From Actinomycetota bacterium (GTDB lineage Bacteria > Actinomycetota > Thermoleophilia > Gaiellales > Gaiellaceae), in NCBI GenBank assembly GCA_005884575.1, contig VAWW01000066.1, positions 1 to 49,951 of the forward strand: a stretch of DNA of 49,951 nt, written 5' to 3'. The notes beneath the pieces were generated by a model. It saw only the letters and a program-made list of their open reading frames with translations. It searched no databases and had not been told where the DNA came from. Shown in pieces: positions 32,435 through 40,157 of the stretch. The first letter of the stretch is position 1, and the number at the start of each line of letters is the position of its first letter. The position numbers and the translations under genes were made by a program.

Positions 32435-33451
32435 GTGAGGAAGCTTCGGCTCGGGGTGATCGGCGCCGGCTCGTGGGCCGTCGCGTCGCATCTGCCGAAC
32501 TTCGCCAGGCGGCGCGACGAGGTGCAGTTCGTTGCGGTCGCACGTCACGGCGAGGAGCTCCTGCACCGGATCGAGGAGAACTGGGGGTTCGAGATCGCGA
32601 GCGAGGACTACCGCGACGTGCTTGACGCCGACGTGGACATCTGCCTCGTCTCCAGCCCGACGGCGTTCCATCACGAGCACGCGAAGGCGGCGCTCGAGTC
32701 CGGCGCGCATGTCCTCGTCGAGAAGCCCCTCGTCTGCGCGTTCGGCTGGAACTTTCGGCCGATGGTCCAGGACGCGAAGCGCTTGATGGACGATCGCGGT
32801 ATCGGCGAGGTCGAGCAGCTGGTCGTGCACATGTCGTCCCATACGCGCGAGCTGCTCTCGAACCGGGGCGCCTACCCCCTCGCCGCCGCCGAGGCGGTGC
32901 CCGAGCAGAGGACGTGGACCGACCCGCGCCTGTCCGGCGGCGGCTACGGCCAGGCCCAACTCTCCCATGCGCTCGGGCTCTCGCTCTGGCTGACCGGCCT
33001 GCGTGGCAAGGACGTCTTCGCATACATGTCGACGGTGCTCGACTCGCCGGTCGAGCACTACGACGCGTGCGCGCTCCGCTTCACGAACGGGGCGATAGGA
33101 ACGATGGCCGGCGGCTCGGCGCACCTCGGCTACGGCGACAACAAGAACGAGCTCGCGATGCGCGCGATCGGATCGGAGGGCCACCTCGCGTGCGACCTGC
33201 AGCGCGAGCTCGTCTGGCTGTACCGGGCGGGAGGCGAGGACGTGCGCCTGCCTGTGAGGGAAGGCGACGGTGTCTACGACTGCGACGGCCCGCCGAACGC
33301 ACTCGTCGATCTGGCCCTCGGCAAGGGCGTTCGCAACTGGGCGCCGGGGGAGCTGGGAGCACGCACGGTCGAGATCCTCGACGCCGCCTACCGGAGCGCG
33401 GCGACCGGCAAGGCCGAGCCGGTCGCTTCGTGTCAGACTCGCGCTTCATGA
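32435..33451 (+). CDS. Gfo/Idh/MocA-family oxidoreductase with a missing internal helix
   Basis: The 338-residue protein has the N-terminal Rossmann motif (L-R-L-G-V-I-G-A-G-S-W), the V-L-V-E-K-P-L segment and the beta-sandwich C-terminal domain ending in a trans-acting loop, as in NAD-dependent sugar dehydrogenases. After E-K-P-L, relatives have about 25 residues before the G-W-N-F-R-P-M-V segment; here only V-C-A-F separates them, so an in-frame deletion near 32728-32735 is likely. Activity is therefore doubtful. GTG start at 32435 without a clear ribosome-binding site. The stop overlaps the rhamnose isomerase ATG (ATGA). A role in a rhamnose side reaction is inferred only from position. 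Confidence 0.82.
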   Translation: MRKLRLGVIGAGSWAVASHLPNFARRRDEVQFVAVARHGEELLHRIEENWGFEIASEDYRDVLDADVDICLVSSPTAFHHEHAKAALESGAHVLVEKPLVCAFGWNFRPMVQDAKRLMDDRGIGEVEQLVVHMSSHTRELLSNRGAYPLAAAEAVPEQRTWTDPRLSGGGYGQAQLSHALGLSLWLTGLRGKDVFAYMSTVLDSPVEHYDACALRFTNGAIGTMAGGSAHLGYGDNKNELAMRAIGSEGHLACDLQRELVWLYRAGGEDVRLPVREGDGVYDCDGPPNALVDLALGKGVRNWAPGELGARTVEILDAAYRSAATGKAEPVASCQTRAS

Positions 33452-34608
33452 ACGACGACGCCGTCCTCGCAAAGCTCGCCGCGCTCGAGATCGAAACCCC
33501 GTCGTGGGGCTACGGAAACTCCGGCACGCGCTTCCACGTCTATCCCTGGCCCGGCGCGGCGCGCAACGTCTGGGAGCGGATCGACGACGCGGCGCTCGTC
33601 CACCGGCTGACGGGCTGCTGCCCGAGCGTCGCGCTTCACATCCCCTGGGACAGGGTCGACGACTGGAGCGCCCTCGGAGACCACGTGCGCGAGCGCGGCA
33701 TCCGCATCGGCGCGATCAACCCGAACCTGTTCGGCGACGACACGTACGGGCTCGGGAGCCTGTGCCACCCCGATCCCTCGGTTCGCCGGCAGGCGCTCGA
33801 CCACTGCCTCGAGTGCGTCGAGATCGCACGCGAGCTCGGCTCGACGATCATCAGCCTCTGGCTGGCGGACGGCACGAGCTATGCGGGCCAGGACGACCTG
33901 CGCGGCCGTCACGCCCGGCTCGTCGCCGGCCTCAAGGAGCTGTACGCGGAGCTACCCCAGGAACAGCGATTGCTCGTCGAGTACAAGTTCTTCGAGCCGG
34001 CCTTCTACAGCACGGACATCCCCGACTGGGGGACCGCGGCGCTGATCTGCCGGCGCCTCGGGCCACAGGCGCAGGTGCTCGTGGACACCGGGCACCATCC
34101 GCAGGGCACCAACATCGAGCAGATCGTCGCCGTCCTGCTCGCCGACGGCCTGCTGGGCGGCTTCCACTTCAACAACCGCAAGTACGCGGACGACGACCTG
34201 ATCGTCGGCTCGGTCGACCCGTTCGAGCTGTTCCGGATCATGCGCGAGATCGCGCTCGCGCAGGCCGAGCCGTCCACGGCGTTCATGATCGACCAGTCGC
34301 ACAACATAGAGGGAAAGATCGACGCGATGATCCAGTCGGTCATGAACATCCAGACGGCGTACGCGAAGGCGTTGCTCGTCGACGAGTCGCGCCTCGCCTC
34401 GGTGCAGGAACAAGGGGATGTGCTCGGCGCGCACCGCGTGCTCCTCGAGGCATTCGAGACGGACGTGCGCCCGCTGCTCGCTCGACTGCGGGCGGAGAAG
34501 GGGCTGCACGCCGACCCGGTTCAGGCGTTCCGGGACGGCGGCTACTTGGAGCAGAGGACACGCGAGCGCGGCACAGCTTCGGTCGAGAGCGCGTACGAGA
34601 AGCTTTGA
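33448..34608 (+). CDS. rhaI: L-rhamnose isomerase (RhaI type)
   Basis: The 386-residue TIM-barrel protein matches the Pseudomonas/Rhizobium-type rhamnose isomerases: W-G-Y-G-N-S-G-T-R-F near the N-terminus, L-L-V-E-Y-K-F-F-E-P-A-F, V-L-V-D-T-G-H-H-P-Q-G-T-N and G-F-H-F-N-N-R-K-Y-A-D-D-D, which carry the metal and substrate ligands. It converts L-rhamnose to L-rhamnulose for the kinase on the other strand. ATG overlaps the upstream stop. The 3' end overlaps the TTG of the next gene. Confidence 0.92.
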   Translation: MNDDAVLAKLAALEIETPSWGYGNSGTRFHVYPWPGAARNVWERIDDAALVHRLTGCCPSVALHIPWDRVDDWSALGDHVRERGIRIGAINPNLFGDDTYGLGSLCHPDPSVRRQALDHCLECVEIARELGSTIISLWLADGTSYAGQDDLRGRHARLVAGLKELYAELPQEQRLLVEYKFFEPAFYSTDIPDWGTAALICRRLGPQAQVLVDTGHHPQGTNIEQIVAVLLADGLLGGFHFNNRKYADDDLIVGSVDPFELFRIMREIALAQAEPSTAFMIDQSHNIEGKIDAMIQSVMNIQTAYAKALLVDESRLASVQEQGDVLGAHRVLLEAFETDVRPLLARLRAEKGLHADPVQAFRDGGYLEQRTRERGTASVESAYEKL

Positions 34609-35539
34609 CCGAGGCTCCCGCGCAGCCCCTTCGCGTCGGGGCGATCGGCGTCGGCGTGCACGCCACGACGTCGATCCTGCCGAACCTCCCCGCCGCCGGG
34701 ATGGTCCTCGCAGCAACCTGCGCGCGACACATCGACCGGGCGGAGGCCGCCGCGGCGCGGTTCGGGGCCGGCTCGGCGTTCGAGGCGCCGTCGTCGTGGT
34801 CCCACCCCACCAGTTCGCGGGCGTGATCCGGGCGTGCATCCGCAAGCGGGTCCCCGTGTTCGCCGACAAGCCGGCGGCAAACGACGCGGCCGAGGCCGCC
34901 GACCTCGCGGCGGAAGCCGCGGAAGCGGGCGTACCCGTCGTCGTCGGATACATGAAGCGGTTCGCGGGCGCCTACCGCCTCGCGAGGGAGATCGCGGCGA
35001 AGCCCGAGTTCGGCTCGCTGACGATGGGCTCGTTCACGTGGTCGATGGGGCCGTTCGCGCACCGGTTCGACATGCGCGACTGGCTCTTCGAGAATCCCGT
35101 GCACCATTTCGACCTCGCCCGCTTCTTCTTCGGCGAGCTCGAGGACGTCCATGTTCGGCGCGGCAGGGGAGACGAGCACACCGTGGCGATCCTCGCCTCG
35201 TCGGAGTCGGGTGCGCTGGTCAACATCCGCGCGAACACGACGGGCAGCTGGGAGCAGCACAACGAGGCCTTGGAGATCTTCGGCGAAGGCCACTCCCTCT
35301 TCGTCGACAACGTCGACACCTGCACCTGGCGGCCGCCGACGCGCCCGGAGCGCACGTGGCGCCCGAACTACACGGTGCCGGTCGCCGCCAACATGACCGC
35401 CGCGACCCTGGGCTTCGGGCCGGAACTCGAGCACTTCCGGCGCGTCGTCAGCGAGGCCATCCCGAACGAGTCCGACATCGCGAGTGCTGCGGCGACCCTC
35501 GCGCTGACGAGCCGGATCGCGGAGCAGGTGCTGCGGTGA
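34605..35539 (+). pseudogene. Second Gfo/Idh/MocA-family oxidoreductase, frameshifted
   Basis: The first part, from a TTG at 34605 overlapping the isomerase stop, encodes L-R-V-G-A-I-G-V-G-V-H-A-T-T-S-I-L-P-N and reads to G-S-A-F-E. The remainder, A-V-V-V-V-P-P-H-Q-F-A-G to S-R-I-A-E-Q-V-L-R, is intact in a different frame. Relatives have about 15 residues between these points, so a short deletion that also shifts the frame sits near 34781-34792. The E-K-P-equivalent A-D-K-P-A and the H-H-F-D catalytic segment are present downstream. Probably inactive unless the lesion is a sequence error. Confidence 0.8.
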
Positions 35540-35847
35540 CACAGCGCAGCGCGTTCGTGCTCCGCGTCCGCCCGGAATGCGTCGACGAGTACGTCGAGGC
35601 GCACCGCGAGGTGTGGCCCGAGATGCTCGAGGCGCTGAAAGGCGCGGGCATCCGCAACTACACGATCTTCCGCGCCGGGAGCGAGATGTTCGGCTATTTC
35701 GAAGCGGACGACCTCGACGCCGCCGAGCGCTATCTCTCGCAACAGGAGATCTGCACGCGCTGGCAGGACGCGATGGCGCGCCTGCTCGAGGAGCGGGTCC
35801 CGGACGGCGGACCGCCTCCGCTGCTAGAGGTGTTCCGGCTGGAGTGA
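35536..35847 (+). CDS. rhaM: L-rhamnose mutarotase
   Basis: The 103-residue ferredoxin-like protein has the mutarotase signature H-R-E-V-W-P-E-M (catalytic His near residue 23), F-R-A-G-S-E-M-F-G-Y-F-E and the C-terminal tryptophan region, ending L-L-E-V-F-R-L-E. It interconverts rhamnose anomers ahead of isomerisation. The GTG at 35536 overlaps the previous stop (GTGA). Its 3' end overlaps the end of the convergent MBL pseudogene by 24 bases. Confidence 0.92.
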   Translation: MTQRSAFVLRVRPECVDEYVEAHREVWPEMLEALKGAGIRNYTIFRAGSEMFGYFEADDLDAAERYLSQQEICTRWQDAMARLLEERVPDGGPPPLLEVFRLE

Positions 35848-36425
35848 GTGTGCGAGCTCGTGCAACCGGTCCGACGCACGCTCCGTGATCGGATCGCCGT
35901 GGCCGACGCCGACGATCTGCGGCTCGAGCTTCGCCATCTCCGTCAGCGACGCCGCGTGCTGAACGCGGTTCAGGTTGAACGCGTGCCAGCCGGCGCAGAG
36001 CTCCGGCCACGTCGCGACCGCATCGCCGGCGATCAGGAAGCGCCGCGCCGGCCAGTAGAACGCCAGGTGTCCCGGCGAGTGCCCGGGAGCGTGGATGACC
36101 TGGAGCGGACCGAAGGCGTCGCCGTCCGCGAGCGTTGCGTCGACGGGGTGCGGCACGTGCTTCGGTCGGTTCAGCCACAGCCCGATCTGGAACGGCCAGA
36201 GCCGCAGCTTCTGCCTGGGCAGGATCGTGACCGGCTGCGCGTGCCGCTCGCCGCCGACGATGTCGGCCTCCCACTCGTGCGCGTGGACGGTCGCGCCGCT
36301 CGCGCGGGGCGAGCGCAGCGAGGCCGCCGAGGTGGGAGCGATGGCCGTGCGTGAGGACGATCCGCTTCAGGTCGGCCGCCCTTGCCGCTGCCGAGGCTGT
36401 GGATGCCCGGGGCGAGCTCGGTCAT
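35824..36425 (-). pseudogene. MBL-fold metallo-hydrolase, broken by a deletion and frameshifts
   Basis: Pieces in three frames reconstruct one gene. The start is M-T-E-L-A-P-G-I-H-S-L-G-S-G-K-G-G from 36425. Next comes A-D-L-K-R-I-V-L-T-H-G-H-R-S-H-L-G-G-L near 36370-36320, the metal-binding motif. A final frame from G-A-T-V-H-A-H-E-W-E-A-D near 36300 reads through H-A-P-G-H-S-P-G-H and A-G-D to E-P-E-H-L. About 40 residues that normally follow G-K-G-G are absent (near 36378-36390), and another shift occurs near 36305. The product cannot be functional as read. Confidence 0.78.
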
Positions 36426-36451
36426 GTCGAGACGATACGTCGATCGAGAGG

Positions 36452-36480
36452 TTGACGGATCCCGGCGGGCGCGCTTTGAT
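36452..36480 (+). promoter_or_regulatory. Promoter candidate for the haem peroxidase gene
   Basis: TTGACG (36452-36457), a 17-bp spacer and TTTGAT (36475-36480) lie about 85 bp before the peroxidase ATG, in the 139-bp gap after the MBL pseudogene. Confidence 0.45.
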
Positions 36481-36564
36481 CGGGCCCAGTGACTCCCCGT
36501 CCACCCGCGGTCCCGCGGGGTGCGGCAGGAAGGGCGGTCGACGCTCCGTTAGGAAGGACGCCCG

Positions 36565-38403
36565 ATGCGCCAGTCGCTCGTCTCCCGTCTCTACAGCTCG
36601 GCGACCGAGGCCGTCGATCGCCGCATCGGCTGGCACCGGCTGCCGTGGCCGCTCGGCATGCTCACGCTCGTCGGCATCCGCAACCGCCTGCGCGCGCTCA
36701 ACCTCTACGACTCTGGTCGCGGCCCGCTCGACCGGCCGGCGGCGGACAGCCCCGACCATGCGCGTCACCTGACGGCGCGGACGCTCGACGGAACCTACAA
36801 CGACCTTCGCGAACCGCTGATGGGCGCCCTCGGCAGCCGCTTCGGCCGGAACGTCCCGCTCGACCGCGTCTACCCGGAGCCCGAGGAAAAGGCGCTGTCG
36901 CCGAACCCCAGGACGGTGAGCCTCGAGCTGCTGACACGCGACACGTTCAAGCCGGCGACGACGCTCAATCTCCTCGCCGCGGCCTGGATCCAGTTCGAGG
37001 TGCATGACTGGTTCAGCCACGGCGACAACACGAAGGCGAACCCGTGGCGCGTGGAGCTGGCACCCGACGATCCGTGGCCGACGCATCCGATGGAGATCCA
37101 GCGGACGCGGCCCGACCCGAGCGCCGACCGGGACGGGCCTCCGACGTACGTCACGGCGGACACTCACTGGTGGGACGGGTCCCAGATCTACGGCAGCGAC
37201 CCGGCGTTCGCGCGCGCGATCCGCACCGGCGAAGGCGGAAGGCTCCGCATCGACCCGATCGGGTGCCTGCCGGAGGACATCGAGTCGCACGTCGACCTGA
37301 AGGGCGTCGCGGGCAACTTCTGGCTCGGGCTCGCGCTGCTGCACGCGTTGTTCATCGTCGAGCACAACGCGATCTGCGAACGGCTGCACGCCGAGTATCC
37401 GCAGCTCGACGATCAGGAGCTGTACGAGAAGGCGCGCCTCGTCAACGCGGCGCTGATGGCGAAGATCCACACCGTCGACTGGACGCCGGCGATCATCGCG
37501 CACCCGACGACGGTGAAGGCGCTGCGCGCCAACTGGTGGGGCATCCTCGGCGAGGCCTTCGACAAGCGCTTCGGCCGGCGGACGAAGATCGAGCTCCTGC
37601 ACGGGATCCCCGGCTCGCCGAAGCAGCTCTTCGACGTGCCCTACTCGCTGACCGAGGAGTTCGTCGCGGTCTACCGGATGCACGCACTCATCCCCGACGA
37701 GTTCGTGTTCCGCGCGGTGCAGGACGACGGCGTGCTCCAGGAGCGGGACTTTCCGAAGCTGGGCGCGCTGCACGTGCGTGAGTGTCTCGAGCAGGTCCCG
37801 ATCGCAGACGCTTTTTACTCCTTCGGCACGGCGCACCCCGGCGCGATCGTGCTGCACAACTATCCGCGCTTCCTGCAACGGCTCGAGCGGCCGGACGGCG
37901 AGCTGCTCGACCTCGCCGCGATCGACGTCCTGCGCACCCGCGAGCGCGGGGTGCCGCGCTACAACGAGTTCCGGCGGCTCTTCCACCTCAAGCCGGCGGA
38001 GACGTTCCAGGAGCTGACGGGCGACGCAGCCGCCGCGGCCGAGCTGAGCCGCGTCTACGGCGGCGACGTCGAGCAGGTCGACTTGATGGTCGGCATGTAC
38101 GCAGAGCCGCGGCCGGAGGGATTCGGGTTCAGCGACACCGCGTTCCGCGTCTTCGTGCTGATGGCGTCGCGCCGCCTCGAGGCGGATCGTTTCTTCACCG
38201 ACGACTATCGCCCCGAGATCTACACGCAGGCGGGGATCGACTGGGTGGAGGCGAACACGATGCGCACGGTGTTGCTGCGCCATTTCCCGCAGCTCGCGCC
38301 GGCGCTCGAGGGCGTCGAGAACCCGTTCGCGCCCTGGCGACGCGTACCCGCCGTGGCCGGGCAGGCGGCAGCGGAGAAGACGGCGGCGGCCCGGGCCGGC
38401 TAA
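36565..38403 (+). CDS. Animal-type haem peroxidase, fatty-acid alpha-dioxygenase/cyclooxygenase-like
   Basis: The 612-residue protein belongs to the peroxidase-cyclooxygenase superfamily. W-I-Q-F-E-V-H-D-W-F-S-H carries the distal histidine (His147), T-H-W-W-D-G-S-Q-I-Y-G matches the alpha-dioxygenase W-W-D-x-S-x-x-Y-G motif, and E-F-V-A-V-Y-R-M-H-A-L-I-P-D gives Tyr370 and proximal His373 in the Y-x-x-H arrangement of the radical tyrosine of cyclooxygenases and plant alpha-dioxygenases. The retained tyrosine suggests fatty-acid oxygenation rather than simple peroxidation. No signal peptide is evident. ATG at 36565 follows AGGAAGGACG. It stands alone, converging on the nucleoside hydrolase gene with a 4-base overlap of stops. 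Confidence 0.9.
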   Translation: MRQSLVSRLYSSATEAVDRRIGWHRLPWPLGMLTLVGIRNRLRALNLYDSGRGPLDRPAADSPDHARHLTARTLDGTYNDLREPLMGALGSRFGRNVPLDRVYPEPEEKALSPNPRTVSLELLTRDTFKPATTLNLLAAAWIQFEVHDWFSHGDNTKANPWRVELAPDDPWPTHPMEIQRTRPDPSADRDGPPTYVTADTHWWDGSQIYGSDPAFARAIRTGEGGRLRIDPIGCLPEDIESHVDLKGVAGNFWLGLALLHALFIVEHNAICERLHAEYPQLDDQELYEKARLVNAALMAKIHTVDWTPAIIAHPTTVKALRANWWGILGEAFDKRFGRRTKIELLHGIPGSPKQLFDVPYSLTEEFVAVYRMHALIPDEFVFRAVQDDGVLQERDFPKLGALHVRECLEQVPIADAFYSFGTAHPGAIVLHNYPRFLQRLERPDGELLDLAAIDVLRTRERGVPRYNEFRRLFHLKPAETFQELTGDAAAAAELSRVYGGDVEQVDLMVGMYAEPRPEGFGFSDTAFRVFVLMASRRLEADRFFTDDYRPEIYTQAGIDWVEANTMRTVLLRHFPQLAPALEGVENPFAPWRRVPAVAGQAAAEKTAAARAG

Positions 38404-39347
38404 CCCGCCCGCCGCGCCAGCGCGGCGAGGCGGCCGACGAGCTCGTCGAGGAATCGGGCCGCGTCGACCTCCACGACGACGTCCGCGTTGGGGGTCCGTC
38501 CCCAGAGGCCTTGCCAGTCGACCACTGTCATGCCCCGCGTGAGCGAGCCGGCGAGCTCGACGTCGACGGTGCCGGCGCGCGTCTCCCCGAGCGAGCCGTC
38601 GAGAGCGAGGGCGAGCGCCAGCGGATCGTGCAGGTGCGCGACGTAGCCCACCCCGGCGCGGTCGTGCGCTTCCATCGAGAAGCGAAGGGCGTCCGAGACC
38701 AAGCGGACGACGGCGTTCGTGGATCCCGCGAGCTCGGCGAGCCGTTGGAGATGCTCCGGCCCGAACGCGGCCTGCTCGGTGACGTTGAGCCCGCAGAGCA
38801 GCGGGCGCGGGTCCGCGCCTGAGAAGGCGTCGAGCACGCTCTTCGCGGCCTCGGGATCGACGAGGACGTTGAACTCGGCCGTGGGCGTCGTGTTCCCCGG
38901 GTGGTCGACGGATCCGCCCATGACCACGAGGCGGCGGAGCAGGCTCGGCAGCTCCGCGTCGCGACGGACCGCGAGCGCGACGTTCGTGAGCGGCCCGGTT
39001 GCGACGAGCGTGATCGCTCCCGGCCGCCGGCGCGCCTCCGCGGCAAGCAGGTCAGGGGCGAAGCGGGACGAGGGCGCGCGGCGCGCGGGCGGAAGCTCTG
39101 CGTATCCGAGCCCGCCGGGACCGTGAAAGACCGCCGTCCGCAGAGGCGCGACGAGCGGCGCGAGGCTCCCGAGCGCGACCTCGACGTCGCCTGCGCCCGC
39201 GAGCTCCAGCACGGCCAGCGTGTTCGCAGCCGCCCGGGGCGCCACGACGTTGCCCGCGCAGCACGTCGCCGCGACGAGCTCGACCTCGGGCGAGGCGACC
39301 GCATACAGGAGGGCGATGCAGTCGTCGACGCCCGTGTCGACGTCCAT
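38400..39347 (-). CDS. Nucleoside hydrolase (IunH family)
   Basis: The 315-residue protein starts at the calcium/ribose motif D-V-D-T-G-V-D-D and has V-A-T-G-P-L-T-N-V-A, V-M-G-G-S and the C-terminal H-D-P-L-A-L histidine/aspartate segment, all diagnostic of N-ribohydrolases that split nucleosides into base and ribose. The ATG at 39347 is the only standard start. It trims the first beta-strand seen in relatives: the in-frame sequence before it (L-E-R-L-P-V-I) looks like genuine protein beginning with CTG. No ribosome-binding site is seen before the ATG. Base preference cannot be read. Confidence 0.88.
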   Translation of the reverse strand: MDVDTGVDDCIALLYAVASPEVELVAATCCAGNVVAPRAAANTLAVLELAGAGDVEVALGSLAPLVAPLRTAVFHGPGGLGYAELPPARRAPSSRFAPDLLAAEARRRPGAITLVATGPLTNVALAVRRDAELPSLLRRLVVMGGSVDHPGNTTPTAEFNVLVDPEAAKSVLDAFSGADPRPLLCGLNVTEQAAFGPEHLQRLAELAGSTNAVVRLVSDALRFSMEAHDRAGVGYVAHLHDPLALALALDGSLGETRAGTVDVELAGSLTRGMTVVDWQGLWGRTPNADVVVEVDAARFLDELVGRLAALARRAG

Positions 39348-39452
39348 GATGACCGGAAGCCGTTCCAGCGCTCGAGGCCCGACCGTATCAGGCAGGCGGG
39401 CCGCTTACCCGCCGGTTACCGGCGAATGGAACCCGTCGGCGACCATGGGGAC

Positions 39453-39731
39453 ATGGAAAGGCTCAGGTGGACGCTCGTCTCGCCGCACGACGATCTCGAT
39501 CCGGCCCGCTACGCCGGCGAGTTTCGCGAGCTGCCCGAGGCGGACAGGGCCGGCGACTGGTGCCGCGTCGTCGTCCACGACGAGCTGGGCGACATGCGCT
39601 GGACGCTGATCGCGGTCGATTCCGCCCGGACGACCTCGATCTTCGCCGATCGCCCTCCGTTGATCGACGTGCTCGAGCTCGACGCGCCGCAGAGTCGGAC
39701 TCTGAGCACGTCGGTGAGCGCGAGGGACTGA
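39453..39731 (+). CDS. Small hypothetical protein
   Basis: A 92-residue ORF with two similar W-T-L-[VI] strands (R-W-T-L-V-S-P; R-W-T-L-I-A-V-D) and a charged middle; no family recognised. GGGG lies just upstream of the ATG at 39453; ATG 39426 is an alternative. A very strong hairpin 16 bases after the stop supports a real transcription unit. Function unknown. Confidence 0.5.
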   Translation: MERLRWTLVSPHDDLDPARYAGEFRELPEADRAGDWCRVVVHDELGDMRWTLIAVDSARTTSIFADRPPLIDVLELDAPQSRTLSTSVSARD

Positions 39732-39747
39732 CGGCTCTCACGCTCAG

Positions 39748-39798
39748 CCGTGGGGGAGAACGGCCGCCCCGCAGAGCGGCCGTCTCCTGCCCCCACGG
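39748..39798 (+). terminator. Long hairpin terminator
   Basis: CCGTGGGGG pairs with CCCCCACGG (39790-39798) and, after a small internal loop, ACGGCCGC (39760-39767) pairs with GCGGCCGT (39776-39783). This is one of the strongest stem-loops in the window, directly after the small hypothetical gene. Confidence 0.65.
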
Positions 39799-39845
39799 AA
39801 AGGAAGGTGCGTCCAGTTTTCGATCGGGGTCGATCGGGGAAGGAC

Positions 39846-40022
39846 ATGTCCATGGCCATGGTCTTCGCGAAGCTCGTCACGACGATTGCGCTGGCCGTCT
39901 CGAACTCGGGAACCCTTTCGACCGCCGTTCACACCCCTGCCTCGCTCCCGACGCAGATCGCGGGACTGACGGTCGTGTGTAACCCGGCGTGGGGCACGAT
40001 CGTCCTGCCCATCTGCATCTAA
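39846..40022 (+). CDS. Putative 58-residue hydrophobic peptide
   Basis: The ATG at 39846 is preceded by a good GAAGGA at ideal spacing. The product starts with a hydrophobic stretch (M-V-F-A-K-L-V-T-T-I-A-L-A-V) and ends V-V-C-N-P-A-W-G-T-I-V-L-P-I-C-I with two cysteines, resembling a small membrane or exported peptide. It sits between the long terminator and the hairpin array, in a 416-bp stretch otherwise free of genes. No family recognised; could be chance. Confidence 0.3.
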   Translation: MSMAMVFAKLVTTIALAVSNSGTLSTAVHTPASLPTQIAGLTVVCNPAWGTIVLPICI

Positions 40023-40040
40023 GGCGCGGGAAACCTGGAG

Positions 40041-40152
40041 GCGCCGCAGCGCCCAAGTGGCTTAGAGCCACAAACTCGGGTTGCGCCGTTTAGCGGAACC
40101 CACGTCGCGGCGCAGCGCCCCTAGTGGCTTAGAGCCACAAAGTCCGGTTAGC
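40041..40152. repeat. Tandem direct repeat (two copies, about 66-bp period) with embedded hairpins
   Basis: Copy 1 (40041-40086) and copy 2 (40107-40152) share GC(G/C)CGCAGCGCCC, then AGTGGCTTAGAGCCACAAA and a similar tail. Each copy contains GTGGCT-TAG-AGCCAC. Between them GGGTTgCGC...GCGgAACCC forms another stem, and GTCCGG-TTAG-CCGGAC closes the array at the end of the BTAD gene. The loops of these hairpins carry TTA or TAG. Confidence 0.75.
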
Positions 40153-40157
40153 CGGAC
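40057..40157 (-). terminator. Hairpin array after the BTAD-type regulator gene
   Basis: Stems at 40142-40157, 40124-40138, 40078-40101 and 40057-40071 follow one another immediately at and after the minus-strand stop at 40148. Their position at the 3' end fits multi-step termination or transcript end protection; the orientation could also stop the plus-strand peptide transcript. Confidence 0.45.

Noticed and set aside
39846-40022. Precursor of a modified (RiPP) peptide
   Set aside because: Two cysteines and a hydrophobic start are not enough; no maturation enzyme or peptide exporter gene lies nearby.
40041-40152. CRISPR-like repeat
   Set aside because: Only two copies, no regular spacer set, and no cas genes in the window.
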